DNA from: Ixodes scapularis
Lineage: Eukaryota > Arthropoda > Arachnida > Ixodida > Ixodidae
Assembly: GCF_016920785.2 (NCBI RefSeq)
Contig: NW_024609958.1
Location: 1,736,001-1,800,000 of the forward strand
Direction: 5' to 3'
DNA: 64,000 bases
Shown piece by piece: positions 44,859 through 57,351 of the stretch. The notes under the pieces were generated by a model. It was not told where the DNA came from. It made no database searches and was given only the letters and a program-made list of their open reading frames with translations. How positions within the stretch are numbered: position 1 is the stretch's first letter; each line of letters opens with the position of its first letter. The translations under genes were made by a program, and so were the position numbers.

Positions 44859-45019
44859 TCTAAAAATGTTCTTCCTTCGTTGTAAAATTGTTTCATGACA
44901 TTCTTTTTCCATCTAAGCTGTTAAAAAAAAAATTTCTTTGCATGTGTCGTCTACATTCCAAGAACAAAATTGTGCTGTCGAGTGTCGAGGCTATACTTAT
45001 GTTATTATTTTTCTTTTAG

Positions 45020-45116
45020 GAGGACGTTCCTGTTAGACTAATTATGTGTCGCACTATCAGCAACATGCTGCTCGTACTTTTCACCGTGGTGCTTATTCTA
45101 CCGGCATTTCAAGGCG
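45020..45116 (+). CDS. Secreted Cys-rich protein, coding exon 1 (signal peptide)
   Basis: The acceptor TTTTCTTTTAG|G precedes a short leader; the ATG is at 45044-45046. The exon encodes MCRTISNMLLVLFTVVLILP, then AFQG, a textbook signal peptide with a hydrophobic core and small residues before the predicted cleavage. The protein should be exported. The exon ends CAAGGCG|GTAAGC in phase 1. The leader begins at a splice acceptor, so at least one non-coding 5' exon lies upstream, possibly outside what I can recognise. Many tick salivary genes place the signal peptide alone on a short exon. The nearest upstream element is the MITE ending at 44858. Confidence 0.7.
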
Positions 45117-45358
45117 GTAAGCCATATTAAAGATGCAGATATTGAACCAAGTGTTTCTGATTTCTCTCGAGATATTTTTGCCAGTTTTACTTTTTTAAGA
45201 AACACCTATGAATGGATGCCACCGGTGCTCTTTGAACGTTGTTTGATATTGCAACCAATGCTTTAGAGCTTAGAGCGTCAATTGACTGACGAGGTTGTAA
45301 CAGGTTGTGTTAATACACATCTGAACAGAAGGAATTAAGTCACTTCATTGCATAGTAT

Positions 45359-46190
45359 TTAAAGGTGCCCTTAGGAGGTTTCTGAGATCGCCTAAATTCG
45401 GCGAGAACTTCATGTGCGGGCTCTAACATTCTTGAACTCTATGAAACATAAACATGCGTGGCCGATTTCCTTATTTAAAATCAATCAAAGATCGAACACA
45501 CCGAAATCATCTCCGGCGATGGGAGGAGCATTGTTCCGGCAGCCAGGACGACATGTGACCAATGAAAACTCACATTTGTTGAGATTCCCAACGCTATTAA
45601 TACAAAATGTGTATGTTTTTGTAGATGATGAAAGCATATAAGAATAGTCGATAATGTTTTTTTGCGCGGAGTGGGAACGTAATACTACAATATTCGTGTA
45701 AAAAAAAACGCACAATGTTTTTTTTTGCGCGGAGTGGGGACGTAATACTACAATAATCATGTAAAATGAAAAAACACAGAATGTTTTTTTTTTCCTTTTT
45801 TTTTTAGTGGTAGTGATGTGTCCGGTGGTCAGCTCTCGCTGGGTGGAGTCGAAGTTTGAGCTGTATGGGCAACGAGCCACACGAATTCAGGTATCAATCC
45901 GCGGTTCCACCGGTCGGCGGCGCCACAATCATTCGCTTCCTATTGGCTGACAGTTCACTTCATTTCAATTCAATTAATTTTATTTACTCCCATAACAGTG
46001 GTCCTGGTTTCGGAACATGGTCCTCCCATCCTCGTAGACGACCTCGGTTCTTTGCAATTTTCGATTGCAATTTTAATAGGAAAATGTGCCGCGTATCGGA
46101 ATGATTTAGGGACTTCTAGAATGCTTAGGGCCAGCAGAGTGAGGTATCGCCATATTCAGGCGATCTCAGAGACCTCTTCAGGGCACCTTT
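45359..46190. mobile_element. TIR element with TTAA-containing ends, intron 1
   Basis: TTAAAGGTGCCCTTAGGAGG…CTGAGATCGCCT at the left is mirrored by AGGCGATCTCAGAGACC…GGGCACCTTTAA at the right. TTAA at both edges may be a piggyBac-type target or part of the repeat. Inside, two copies of a unit of about 66 bp (TTTTTGCGCGGAGTGGG…GTAATACTACAATA) lie at 45655-45785. Confidence 0.6.
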
Positions 46191-46876
46191 AAGAGTCTCA
46201 CACAGTCTGCACTGTTAAACCACTAATCTTTCGTCTATTACATGCGTTTAGGAAATTGGATTATTTTGATGTCGCAAATGAAGCGGTCGCGACCTCCCGG
46301 GGCATTGCGGTTTGAAAAGTTGTAGAGAGGGTTAAGCAATCAGTTATTAGAAATGCACCTCATGTGTAGTGCTACAAAATAACGGATGATAATGTTGATC
46401 GATATCACCGAATGTTTTGAGCAGACGGCCCAATTTGAAAATCTGGCATTAAATTCTTTTTTGATAAATAAAATGATTATTGTCGCGAATAAAAAGGATT
46501 AAGAAAAGTAGAACTTAATATCAAAGTTTAATTAGGCGAACTTGTGCCTACAATCTTAGAAAGGTAGCAGCATTTTACGCGGTGCTAAACAAACACACAG
46601 TGCTTGCTAAGATAATGCAATTATTGCAATGGTGCAAGCGAGCTGGACAAGAATAACAATCGTAATTTTTGGAAAAGGGAAACAAGGGGTACAAGGGGCA
46701 AAGACAAATCTCCAAACTGTGTTTGGAGATTTGTTTTTGGAGATATGTGTTTGTCTTTTGTCCCCTTGTTGCTCTTGTCCAGGGATTATTATCAGCGTTT
46801 GCGTTTGCTTGTCTAAACAATATTAAACTCATAATCACTTTGCCTGGTTGTATCTTCATACCCTTTTTTTTTTCAG

Positions 46877-46968
46877 TGGGATTTTTGTCTGGGAGTGGAA
46901 GTATTTATCACTGCGCGAATGCAGTTAATCCGCCGGCGAAAATATTGTGTGAACTCAACGGCTCTAAT
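46877..46968 (+). CDS. Secreted Cys-rich protein, coding exon 2
   Basis: The acceptor CCCTTTTTTTTTTCAG at 46861-46876 is strong. The exon completes the split codon (G+TG, Val) and encodes GFLSGSGSIYHC, then ANAVNPPAKILC and ELNGSN, ending at N|GTAAGT in phase 0. It supplies two cysteines 13 residues apart and an N-glycosylation sequon (NGS), consistent with a secretory-pathway protein. The intron before it is 1.76 kb and contains the MITE at 45359-46190. Confidence 0.7.
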
Positions 46969-47819
46969 GTAAGTCTTGGGAACATTCAAATAGAAATGAG
47001 ATATCTTTAGATAATTCAAAGCTATAGTTTCCTTTTTATAATGCGAAGACTAATCATTTAATCCCGTTTTTACTAAACACCTGTGCTTGGAATGAAAACC
47101 CATAATATTTCAGGAAACACTCGCATTGCTGCCAACGTAGTGACACATTTCGTAAACACAGGGGCACATAAGGCGAAAATACACGGCGCTCTTTCTCTAT
47201 CGTCATTTATACTGGTATCAGGTGGAGCGAGTAGTTGGCCAAGCTCGAAAACGGTAGGTGAAAACACCTGGGCCGGTTTCTTAGCAACAGCGTCCGAGCT
47301 AAGAATGGGTGAAAGAAAGCAGTGCAAAGGCTGGGGCACGCGAGTGCCATGAGACGCGGCTCAGCTCGTGCGCTGGCTCTGGCCCAGTACTTTCTTTCAC
47401 CAACTCTCAGCCGAGACGCTGTTTTGAGCAAGCCGGCCCTGGACTCGAAACTTCTGAAGGGCTTTATGTGGCAAAAGCTTTTTTTCCTTAGAGTAGTTTT
47501 GAAACATTGGCATCAGGTTCGAACCGCTAGCGCTACATTTGGACGGAAACTGAGCGTTCGGCAACGCGTCGCTATTTTCGCGGTGAAACAAACACTGTAA
47601 ATGTTTTTTTTTTTTTTGGGGGGGGGGGGGGGGGGGGACACGCTGTTTATGGAGCTGGTAAGCTAACTGGTGAACATCAATAATGCCACTGAATAAAGAT
47701 TTTGCCAGGGGGAATGTTCTAAGACTGGTGACCCACTCTGTGAACATCACCGAAGCGACGGCGGCAAGCGACGTATCTGGTTGCCGCCGTCGCTCATAGA
47801 GGGCGTCAGCATTTCCACT

Positions 47820-50800
47820 CTGGCTTAACGGAGAGGAGGGTTGTCGAAGCCAACGGAGTAATTAAGGGTATGAGTCGACAGCTTCGGTACGACGTAATGG
47901 AAGTAAACAGAGAGGTGTACGAGGCTGGCTCCCGCCCTTTTGCAGATGGCATTCACTACAGTGAGGCCACGGGTTACAGGGTGGGGGATAGGATGGGCCG
48001 CACGGTGACTGCTTTTTTGGGGGGACCGAGGGCCCTGGGGGCACTGAAGTAATTGAAAACCCAACGAAGTCAGGAGAGGCACCCAGGGTTAAAAAGAGGA
48101 GAAAACGTAAGAACAGGTATAAAAAAACAGCACAATCAGACATTGGATATATTAACATGCAGGGTGGTAGAAATAGGTTAAAATGGGAAGAGGTAGAGGA
48201 GCAACTAAGAAAGGAGGATTTAATGGTGTATGGGTTTGTGGAAACACATCTCAGAGACATGGAGCAGCCACCTTGCAACCCTGACTATGTGTGGGAAGAA
48301 TGCAACAGAATGGAGGGAACGAGGAAGGGAGGTGGAATTGGAGCATTTATTAAGAAGAATATGAACTTTCGAAGGATCAGAAAGGAGTGCGCCGAACATT
48401 TGTGGCTGAAAGGAAAAGTCGCTGGGGAATCAACAGTCCTTGGAGTGGTTTACTTATGGACAGGGACAGGTGCTAAAGAGGAAAACAGAAAAATGATTGA
48501 TTGCATATCAAGAGACATTAGTGAACTAGGGGAAGGCTCCGAAATAATTATTATGGGAGACATGAATGCCCATATTGAGGGTCTGGATGGGTATACGGAC
48601 TCAACTGGAAGCATATTACTAGAACTGGTGGAAAAACATGACTTAGTTTTATGTAATACCAGTCAGAAGTGTGACGGGCACATAACTTGGGAAACTGGCA
48701 ATCTGCATTCAACTATAGATTACGTACTCATGTCACACAAAATATATGGTTAGTTACAAGTAATGAAAACAGATGAAGAAGGTTCCAAAAGTCTTGGTAG
48801 TGATCACAAACGTATTAAGCTGAATTTTGCCAGAGAAGTAAATCCTAAAACTAGACAACATAATTCAAAGCAAACTTTCTGCAGCGACAAAGAGTTGGAA
48901 ATAGTTGTTGAAAGAATAGAGGCAGCAGTTTCAGGGCACCGGCATACAGATTGGACCTATGAGAGCCTAACTAGGCTTTTTGCTCTAGAACTAGACAAAG
49001 TTAAGAGTAAACGAAAGGGGAAGCAAGGACATAGACCAAAAAGCTGGTGGGACAAAGAAGTGAAGCAAGCGATACAAAAACGTCAGGAAGCCTCTAGAGA
49101 ACACAGGTATTCCAAGCGTAGTGGGGAGTCCGAAACGGAAGTAAAAAGAAAATGGGACAATTTTATAACATGTCGCCGAGAGGCATCCAGTTTGATCAAT
49201 GCGAAAATTCAGAGAAAGGGTGAGGAATGGATGAGTAATGTAAGTAAGAAAGATAGAAACGCTGCCAAGAAGTTTTGGGAGCACTTGAACTCCCTCGGTG
49301 AAACAACGCAAGCTAGCCAGAGGTTCATACTCTCGCATCAGGGAGATCAATTAGAGGGAGATGATGCGATACAATATATAGGAGCAGTGATGGAGGATAA
49401 ATTTCGGGAACGGTTACATGTGGAAGATAGGAGAACCGAAGGAAGTAGCAGTCCAGTTTGTGACATCGCGGATTTTGGACAAAGAGAATGGGAAAAGGCG
49501 GAACGAAGAGTCCCTAGTGGCACGTCGACAGGCACAGATGGTATCCCTATCAAGCTGGTGAAGAATTTGGGTCCTAAATCTAAGGCAAAACTAAGGGAGG
49601 TAGTGAGTACCATGATAACAAAAGGAAATATTCCAGATGAATGGAGGCTTAGTAGGATGAGTATGATATTTAAGGGAAAGGGAGATAAGTCTGATATTAG
49701 GAATTATCGTCCTATAACCGTGACACCGGTTATTTACAGGTTGGTAATGCAGATTATAAAGAACAGACTGGAGGAATGGGTAGATTGCGAGGGCATACTG
49801 GGCGAATTACAGAACGGGTTTCGAAAACGAAGAAGGTTGGAGGACAATTTATTTTCTCTAACACAGTGTATAGAAATAGGTCAAAAAGAAAACAGACAGC
49901 TCTGGCTGGCATTTCTGGATATCAAGGGTGCCTATGACAATGTGAACCAAAGAAACCTGTGGGACATAATGGAGAACTTAAACCTAGATGAAGGACTAAC
50001 AGCACTATAAAGGAACATTTACAAAGATAACAAGGTGATTATAACATGGGAAGGAAAGGCGACAGGGAAAATAGAGATAAGACGAGGCCTTAGGCAGGGG
50101 TGCCCGTTATCGCCTTTGCTGTTTATGTTGTATCTGAGAGGATTAGAGGATAGACTAGAGAAGAGTGGGCTTGGGTTCAACCTTTCTTACAGTAAGCTAG
50201 GCCAAAAAATTCAGCAATCCTTACCGGGATTGATGTATGCGGATGATATTGTACTAATGGCTAACAACAGGACAGAGTTGCAGGAATTAATGAGCATCTG
50301 TGGTAGGGAAGGAGAGGAATGAGGTTTAGAATTCTGTAGCGAAAAATCGGCAGTCATGATTTTTAACGAGGATGAAGTTGAGAGGCTGAAGATACAGAAT
50401 ATTACAGTTGAGAGAGCTAGTAAATACAAGTATCTAGGAGTATGGATATGTGATGGTGCAGAATATCTCAGAGACCATGAAAAGTATATAATAGGTAAGG
50501 GCAACAGAAATGCAGCTGTAATGAAAAATAGAGCACTTTGGAATTACAACAGGTATGAGGTGGTGAGAGAGATTTGGAAAGGGGTCATGGTGCCTGGCTT
50601 GACTTTTGGAAACGCAGTGCTATGCATGAAATCCGAAGTGCATGCGAGACTAGAAATAAAACAGCGCGGAGTAGGTAGACTGGCTTTGGGGGCACATTGC
50701 ACAACGCCAAACCAGGGAGTACAAGGAGACATGGGATGGGCATCATTTGAGAGCAGGGAAGCGGTGAGCAAGGTAGAATTTGAGGATAGGTTGAGGCAAA

Positions 50801-51535
50801 TGGACGGGGAGCAATGGGCACGAAAGGTTTTCAGCTATTTATACATGAGGAGTGTAGACACAAAGTGGAGACAGCGCACTAGGAAATTAAGAGGAAAGTT
50901 ATTGGGCTATAGCGAAGATACCGAAGAGCAAGTCTCAGTTAAGAAGAAAGTTAAGGCCACAGAAAGAGGTTGGTGGCTAGAGGGAATGCAGACAAAGACG
51001 GCTCTGGAAAGCTATAGATTAAACAAAAGAGTTATTGCCAAAGAAAGCATTTATGACAATTCTAGGGGAAGCTCATTGCTGTTTGAGGCAAGAACGGGTG
51101 TTCTGCGAACCAGAACATACAGAGTGAAGTACCAGGAAATTGATACAGTGTGCACTGCTTGTGGAGAGGAGGACGAGACGGCTGAGCGCTTGATACTCTA
51201 CTGTAAAGGGCTTCACCCTATGCCTACCGAAGACAACATAGATTTAATAAAGTCATTGGGTTTTAGAGACAGCGAAGGGAGAGTGGATTTCAAGACTGTA
51301 GAGATTACCAAGCAAAGATTAAGTGAATGGTGGCAGAAATCGAGAGAAAACTAGGTATTTTCTTATCCACTGATGGCAAGGGGGTTTCATAGCCTCACTT
51401 TCTTTGCACTGCGGAGTGAATATAGATTTCACATTTAAATATTCTAAGCTTAAATGGTAAAAGAAAATGGCTAGGTGGGGTAAGCTACCGCCCGATGCAA
51501 AGGGCTCAGCCGTATTCATCCATCCATCCATCCAT
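47820..51535 (+). mobile_element. Young 5'-truncated LINE with (ATCC)n tail, intron 2
   Basis: It carries an apurinic-type endonuclease, reverse transcriptase and C-terminal zinc knuckle in one frame, then a 3' UTR ending CCGTATTCATCC with ATCC repeats (51517-51534). It lies in the sense direction inside the secreted-protein gene. The 5' boundary is approximate; no complete ORF1 is visible. Confidence 0.85.
47992..51354 (+). pseudogene. LINE ORF2: endonuclease and reverse transcriptase, three in-frame stops
   Basis: The region from 47992 to the stop ending at 51354 is one reading frame, broken only by TAG at 48751, TAA at 50008 and TGA at 50320. Endonuclease motifs: INMQG and the E of VYGFVETHLRD (first acidic site), GGGIGAFIKK, then IIIMGDMNAHIEG (D, N), and STIDYVLMS with SLGSDHKRI (D-H end). 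RT motifs: MIFKGKGDKSDIRNYRPITV, NGFRKRRRLEDNLF, WLAFLDIKGAYDNV, LRQGCPLSPLLFMLY, MYADDIVLM (catalytic Y-A-DD), then KYLGVWIC. The knuckle is VCTACGEEDETAERLILYC. An alternative frame at 47870-48052 (MSRQLRYDVMEVNREVYEAG) may be the end of ORF1 or the missing start, joined through the TTTTTTGGGGGG tract near 48013. Confidence 0.9.
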
Positions 51536-52029
51536 GGCTTGATGACTTGCGGCCGGCCATTACTTTCCATTGTACAACTCCGCTGGTCTTTCTTCTTCAC
51601 CGAAGTGAAAAAGCTGAAAGTTTTTTTTTTTTTTTTTGCATGAGTCTTTTGTTGACGAAACGAATCGTTTGCGCGTTACAAATAAAAGGCACGGCGAAAA
51701 AAAGAGGAAAGGAAATTTTTATTCTGTTCTGAATTTACTTTTAAACTTTCATTCTACCTACCAAACTTGCACAAAAAAATCAAGCAGGCGGTCAAAAAAA
51801 AAAAAAAAAGAGGTTAGAAAATGGCGACGAAAAATCAAGAGGTGATTTCCTTCTCCCTGTGGTGGGAGGGTTGGCGAAAAGGAAATTCAGGATCAGTTTC
51901 CTTTTCTCTGCTGGCGGGTGGGCCTTTCAATCCTGCTTTTCAACATTTTTTATTGTTTTTATTGTTTTTTTAACGGACACAGTCTTATTTAAAATTTCAT
52001 TTCTGACATCATATGTCAATGCATTGCAG

Positions 52030-52128
52030 GATGTTTTTACTTCTCGCCTTCCATCATGCAACGTGACATGCAGTGGTCCAAGACAGACGCTGCGGATGCC
52101 ACCTGAAGTTTGCCCCGAAGACGGTCTG
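52030..52128 (+). CDS. Secreted Cys-rich protein, coding exon 3
   Basis: This exon is exactly 33 codons, phase 0 on both sides, from acceptor GCATTGCAG to donor CTG|GTAAGT. It encodes DVFTSRLPSCNVTCSGP, then RQTLRMPPEVCPEDGL. The C-x-x-x-C pair with an N-V-T sequon, followed by a third Cys after a Pro-rich turn, resembles the cores of several tick salivary families (evasin-like; salivary peptide group 1/basic-tail). The match is one of pattern only and I do not assign a family. The intron before it is 5.06 kb and contains the LINE. Confidence 0.7.
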
Positions 52129-52289
52129 GTAAGTCGCAAAAAATGTTCTGTCTGCCTTCGAACTCTTTTTTTTTTTGCGGGTACCAGTTATGTGACACCT
52201 GCCCTGTTTGATATATTTTTCATAATGTTATTTATCGTACATTTTTGCTCTACTAAGCGCATGCCACAACTCTGTATCAGAATTGTAGC

Positions 52290-52895
52290 ATTTGGTTTAG
52301 AGCGCAGCTCGTAGGCGGCTGTTTCCGGCTTGAGCGGCGTCGGCATCGCCGTCGGCGTAATCGCGCGGTCCATTATGGGACTTTTCCCATAATGACGTCA
52401 CACGTGACGTCACGAAGGTCACCAGTGACGGCATAGATGACGTCACCGCGCGTTGCTTTAGGGTAAATTTCCCCGCTGAATTTAGCGGAAAACGTTTCCC
52501 CGCTGAATTTAGCGATCAAATTTCCCGGCTAAATTTAGCAGAAAAAAATTTCCCGCTAAATTTAGCGGAACAAATGTACCGCCAAATTTAGCGAAAAAAA
52601 CTACCCGCTAATTTTTGTGAAAAAAATTTCCCCTCTAACAATAACTTAAAATTTTCCCCACTAAATTTAGTGTAAATGTTTCCCCACTAATTTTAGCTGA
52701 AAACTTTCCCCGCTAAATTTAGCGGGAAAATTTCCCCGCTAAATTAACACAAAAATTTTTTTGCTAAATTTAAAAAAAAATTTCCCCTAAATGGGAGGCG
52801 AGCTGGAGAGGAGTAAGGGAGGGTACGGTAGAGGAGGAGGGCTATGCCCCCCTCTCCGTACCTTCCCCTTTTCCTCCTCAAGAGCTGCGCTCTAA
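52290..52895. mobile_element. Foldback element with internal minisatellite, intron 3
   Basis: TTTAGAGCGCAGCTC at the left (about 52292-52307) and GAGCTGCGCTCTAA at the right (52881-52894) form terminal inverted repeats. The GGCTTGAGCGGCGTCGGC…GGCGTAA block next to the left end recurs in reverse at 25431-25480 and 36267-36325, so the family also flanks the CACGTG minisatellite there. Confidence 0.65.
52455..52790. repeat. Minisatellite of CCGCTAAATTTAGCGG palindromes
   Basis: About eleven units, 27-32 bp each, of TTTCCCCGCTAAATTTAGCGG with A-rich spacers. Each unit contains its own 16-base palindrome. Units decay toward the right. Together they could form a row of small hairpins in single-stranded DNA or RNA. 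Confidence 0.85.
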
Positions 52896-55073
52896 TTCGG
52901 CGTTACAGGGGGTTACAAGCGTGTTTCATTTTACTGTATTTATTTTAGCAGTTGTTTTCGTTTAGCCATAACGCAAATGGTGCTTATTTCCTCTCTATTT
53001 ATTCTGTGCAGAGTTAATACGCGAAGCACGAACCATTTTTTTTTACATTTGCAAGAGCATGCGTCATTCCATCGGATTCCCTGGGCAAGACGTAGTCTGT
53101 TATCTTTATGTATATTTAGATAAAGATATTTTTTATATCCAGTGTACTGACAGTGCATAGCACAAAACATTTTTAACGTGTAAAAACTGCATAACATTGT
53201 TGACAATTGGTTTATGAAATAGCCAACGCCCCTTAGTTTATACCCAACTCCATATGATCACGTCGGCCACTAAAGAGGTTGATAGGAACTGAAACCTGAT
53301 GATCATGCCACTATTCCTAAAGTCTCTCAGTGTTGCGTTTTGGTAAACAACCATCTCGACGGTTGCTGGTGGGGATAGATGGGGTGATAATGGCCACATG
53401 CACTGCCGTCCGTCTTTCAGCCTGGTGATGAATTTCGACGATACGTGTGGACTTTTTCTTCCAACTTCTGCTTCGGCAAACATTTCGACGTAGGAACGGG
53501 TATCGTATCGTTGTCGTAGTCGCGAAAATAAAACGTTTTACAGAACCGTGTTTGCACATCCCATATGGTACGATGGGCCCTCCTGTACCAACTGCGCATG
53601 CGCTACCGGAGAAGATAAGCATATGCGCAGTTCGTACCGGAGGGCCCATCGCACCGTATCGTATGTGCAAAAACGGTTCCCTAAAAGTCCCTATTATCTT
53701 ATAATAACGATATTCAATTGTAGAAATTTAACCCGAGTGCTGTGCGAGCACCAGTGTTAGGTAAAGTGTATCTAAAATATGCTTGAATTAACGTACGAAG
53801 TATATTAGAGGTTATGTACTTCAAGTAAAGTAGTAAGTACATCTTGGTCCAATGGACTTGTAATAAGGTACAATCAATGCAATGTACTTTGAAAGTAAAA
53901 AAAGAAGTACTTCTTACTTCTTAACACAATCTCTCAATTATGCCCTTTCATTACCCTACACCAGGGGTCCCAAACACGTGGGCCGCGACTCTCTGGGATG
54001 TGCCGACAAGCATCCCGCGGCTGCAAGCCCCCGTTCCCAAAGCCTCCAGCACCATATGCGCCATAAATATTAGTTTTATATTGTCGATTCATTTCCACTC
54101 AAAAGGGAGCTCTACCCTGTTCACGCATTTTGCACTATTCTGTTTCATTTTTTTAAAGAAGTATCGCTTGGTCTACATATGTGCTGTCAGCCCTTTCTCA
54201 CGTAAATCAAACGGAACGGCAATACAACTACAAGGTTACACAAGTCCGAGCTCTTTGCTCAAGGAGGCACCTCGGCTGCACGAACTCTAGTTCAGCAGGA
54301 GCAACGGCCAAAGTCAAAGATAGAGCTATGAGCTCGGGCTTCTATCTGCCAGTCAATGCCTTCTAAAATGAAAATATTTCCTTATAATGTTGCCACAAAA
54401 TTGTTTGCGTGTAGGAATGCAAACGCATTCCTACACGAAGTGCATTCCTGCAAGCAGCGCGCCACGTCTTCATTTGTCACACGGCGCTCCGGCGGTGACA
54501 TCACGCTCCCCCCCCTGCGCAGGCGCAGCGAGCGCCGCCGGCTCCACGGCTTCCGTGACGATGTATCTACGTTGCTATGCTTTTGGCCAATCGGAACTCG
54601 GGTGCCATTTTGCTGTCACAGGCGGTTACAGACAACGTCGGCTTCGTTCCATGGGACAGTTAATGCTTTCGGGTTAAAATCGCCTGGAAAGCAAAGGTCA
54701 TTTTTTATTTGTGCGACAGGGAAATGATGCTGTGCTTGCTCTCGTTCTAATGAAGAATGTCAGTACTGTTGTGTGATGGTGTTTTACATCTTTTTAGAAC
54801 ATCAGTTGTGGGTACAAAGTAGTCGTATACGCAAATAAAAGCTAAGGAAGTCAACCGATGAGCTTACAAAAAGCAAAAAGAGCAAGGTTTCTTGTCTTAA
54901 AATTTACGGGGTGTCTCCTGGACAGTAGGATGCTTTGCAACATAAAACACAAGTGTTTTTTTTTATCGTTCTTTTTCATCTTAAAATAACAAAACCTTGC
55001 ACCCCCCCCCCCCCCCTTTTTTTTCCGTTGGCCTTCGTCCTTTTGGGGAGGGTGGAGTTCCTGTGTAGGCTCC

Positions 55074-56937
55074 CTACGGGAGCCAGAGTTGCGCGTTCAT
55101 CCCCGTAGCGCCGTCTTTTCTGCATGGCATGTTGATCCAGCTCGTCACGTGACTGAATAGACTACTTCTACAACGTCCTGCATGCAACACGGCGCGCGTT
55201 GCACTCTGGGAACTAGTTGGCCAGGGAGGAGGGTGGCATGGTTTCGGTTTCGATCGACACGTCGACAAGAGATTATACACAGAGCGTGGACTATTAACGG
55301 CCGTTATCTCATGTTTCCTGGTCCCGAGAGCGTCGTTTGTGGTCTGTAAACTAACCTAAATGGCCAGACCTCGAAGCTTTAGCACAAGCCTGAGACGTAT
55401 AGCTTGTCTTAACATATGCTTGCTGCATTTTTGTACTTGAGCCTTCCTGTTAGCGTTCCAACCGAGGTATGTGGACGAGCCAGTGCTGGGAATCTCGACG
55501 CTGCGAAGCTCGGGGATCTTGCTTGTGTACGAATCAACAAGCCGTAGCAACATGCATACATCGAGCCTGCGCCTTTAGATTAGTGTTGTTGATCAGGCAG
55601 TTCGTTTCTTTCGTGCGTCCATAGACGAAATATTACTTTTGGCAATTACTGTTTTTCTTAATATGCCTGAGTACGCGAGGTAAAACTAGGAGGCGCCATT
55701 GAAAAGCTCAATTTTAACACACTTCTTATCTCTTATCTGTACTGACCCGCAGCACTGCACGAAGTGAAGTCCCCACCCGCTTGCATTCCACTAATATTCA
55801 ACATCGCGTACGCGCATAAAGTTATCCTGCAATCATATATAGGCAAATTCGCACATACAGATTGTTTTAAGAGAGCAAAAGTCGAGCTCTTGTCTGAAGA
55901 ATGTCGCACCGTTCGCCGGAAGTGCGCCGGACGGGTGCGCCAAACGAACGAATTCAAAGCGCGTTTGACGGTTGCTAATGGCCATAATATTTGTTATGTG
56001 TTTGCTTTCTTCCTGTCTGAGCGTGCCGAGATAATTTCAGACACACCGTTCAGGCACAGATCTTGGGCGTCAGTAAAAGCTCGTCCAAAAAGGCTTAGCG
56101 AGGAGTAGGGAACGCTTGTTAGGGCCTCCGTCGTAGCTAGCCGATCTCAGCGTTTGCGAAAAGTTAATCTTCTATCAGCATAAAATTTGAGTGGGAGATA
56201 TATGATGACACGAGGAAGCCATCATAGTAACTTCTGTGCAGTAGTGAGGTCGAATTTATTACGTTTCCTTAAAAGTTCATGCGTAAACGCTGGGTTCAAC
56301 TTTGATACCCTGTGAGGATGCGGCTTGCTTTTCGCTGAATGAAGTAACAAGAAGCGGACGTTTGGCAAACAAAATACGTGTAAGGCTCCAGATGAACAAA
56401 TTTCAGTTTTAGTTCACTGGTACTAGACGGGATTATTGAAATTGAGCTCAAACACGCACTCGTGGGGTGAGGTGACTAAGCCACGATACGTTTGCGTACG
56501 CACGCACAATATCCGGTGTTTCAGGAACCAAGGAAAGTTCCCCGGTCTTCGTTTTGAATAGCCCGAGAATGAGTGTATTGTATGTTCGTGAAAAGTCAGA
56601 TAATCGAAAACGCCAGCAGCGCGTTCGGTCACGGCGTGATAGCATGAGATGAAGCTGCTCAGTCGAAACCAAAACTGAGTGGCCAACTAGTTCCCAGAGT
56701 GCACTGCGTGGTATTTCGCCGCGATGGGGCGCGTCGGTTTCGGAAGAAGTCCATTCGGCAAATAGCAGCGCCTCGCGTTCGAGGCGGGCGGCGCGCTCAA
56801 AAGCAGGGGAACGTTCGGCGGGGCGCGCGCAACGTCTACTTTCTTGCACGGCATTTGATCCGGCTCCTCACGTGATCGGATCTCGGCGAATAGCGACGCG
56901 GCAAAGCGTGGAAAACAGACGCGCAACTTTGGCTCCC
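55074..56937. mobile_element. TIR element TE3, copy 1, nested third level
   Basis: GGGAGCCAGAGTTGCGCGTT at the left mirrors ACGCGCAACTTTGGCTCCC at the right. Further inside, GCACTCTGGGAACTAGTTGG (55199-) and CCAACTAGTTCCCAGAGTGC (about 56685-56704) extend the inverted repeats to roughly 150 bases with gaps. The interior (55210-56700) is shared with 62514-64000. No protein motif was recognised in ORFs such as 55764-56108. Confidence 0.65.
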
Positions 56938-56940
56938 TTA

Positions 56941-57351
56941 TGGTACGTTTACACTTGCGGATCCGCCAGCGGATCCGCCCAGCTTTTGCCGCTGGGGCGA
57001 AACGCTGGGCGGAAAACGCTGCGGCGAGCCGTTTAGGTCCGGGATCCATTTCTGCCGCCGAACGAGGCGTTTCGCTGACCGGATGTGACATTCTTGCGCA
57101 GCGCGACGCTGCCTACGTCACGAGTACGCGTTCTTCCGGGAGCAGCCACGTCCGGGAGAGAGAGCCGAGATGGGAACTCTCGCGCCTTCTCGACACATTT
57201 GACGGGATGTTACGAGAACAGCTGCCGCAGCCGGCGCCACCGCCGCCGCTCGAAGGAAATAGATGTAAACGCAACCCGCTCGTCGCCGCCGCCGCCGAGA
57301 GCGGATCCGCTCCCGCGGGAGCGGGTTTCTTCTCAGATGTAAACGTACCAT
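56941..57351. mobile_element. PIF/Harbinger-like MITE with TTA target duplication
   Basis: TGGTACGTTTACA at the left and TGTAAACGTACCA at the right are perfect complements, flanked by TTA on both sides (56938-56940, 57352-57354). The interior is GC-rich with GCGGATCCGC words. It abuts the end of TE3. The GC-rich ORFs across it on both strands are by-products of the inverted repeats. Confidence 0.7.

Noticed and set aside
45808..45890. A possible extra exon with acceptor TTTTTTTTAG and donor CAG|GTATC in the secreted-protein gene
   Set aside because: It stays open in frame but ends in phase 0, whereas exon 2 needs phase 1, so including it would frameshift the protein. It also lies inside a MITE.
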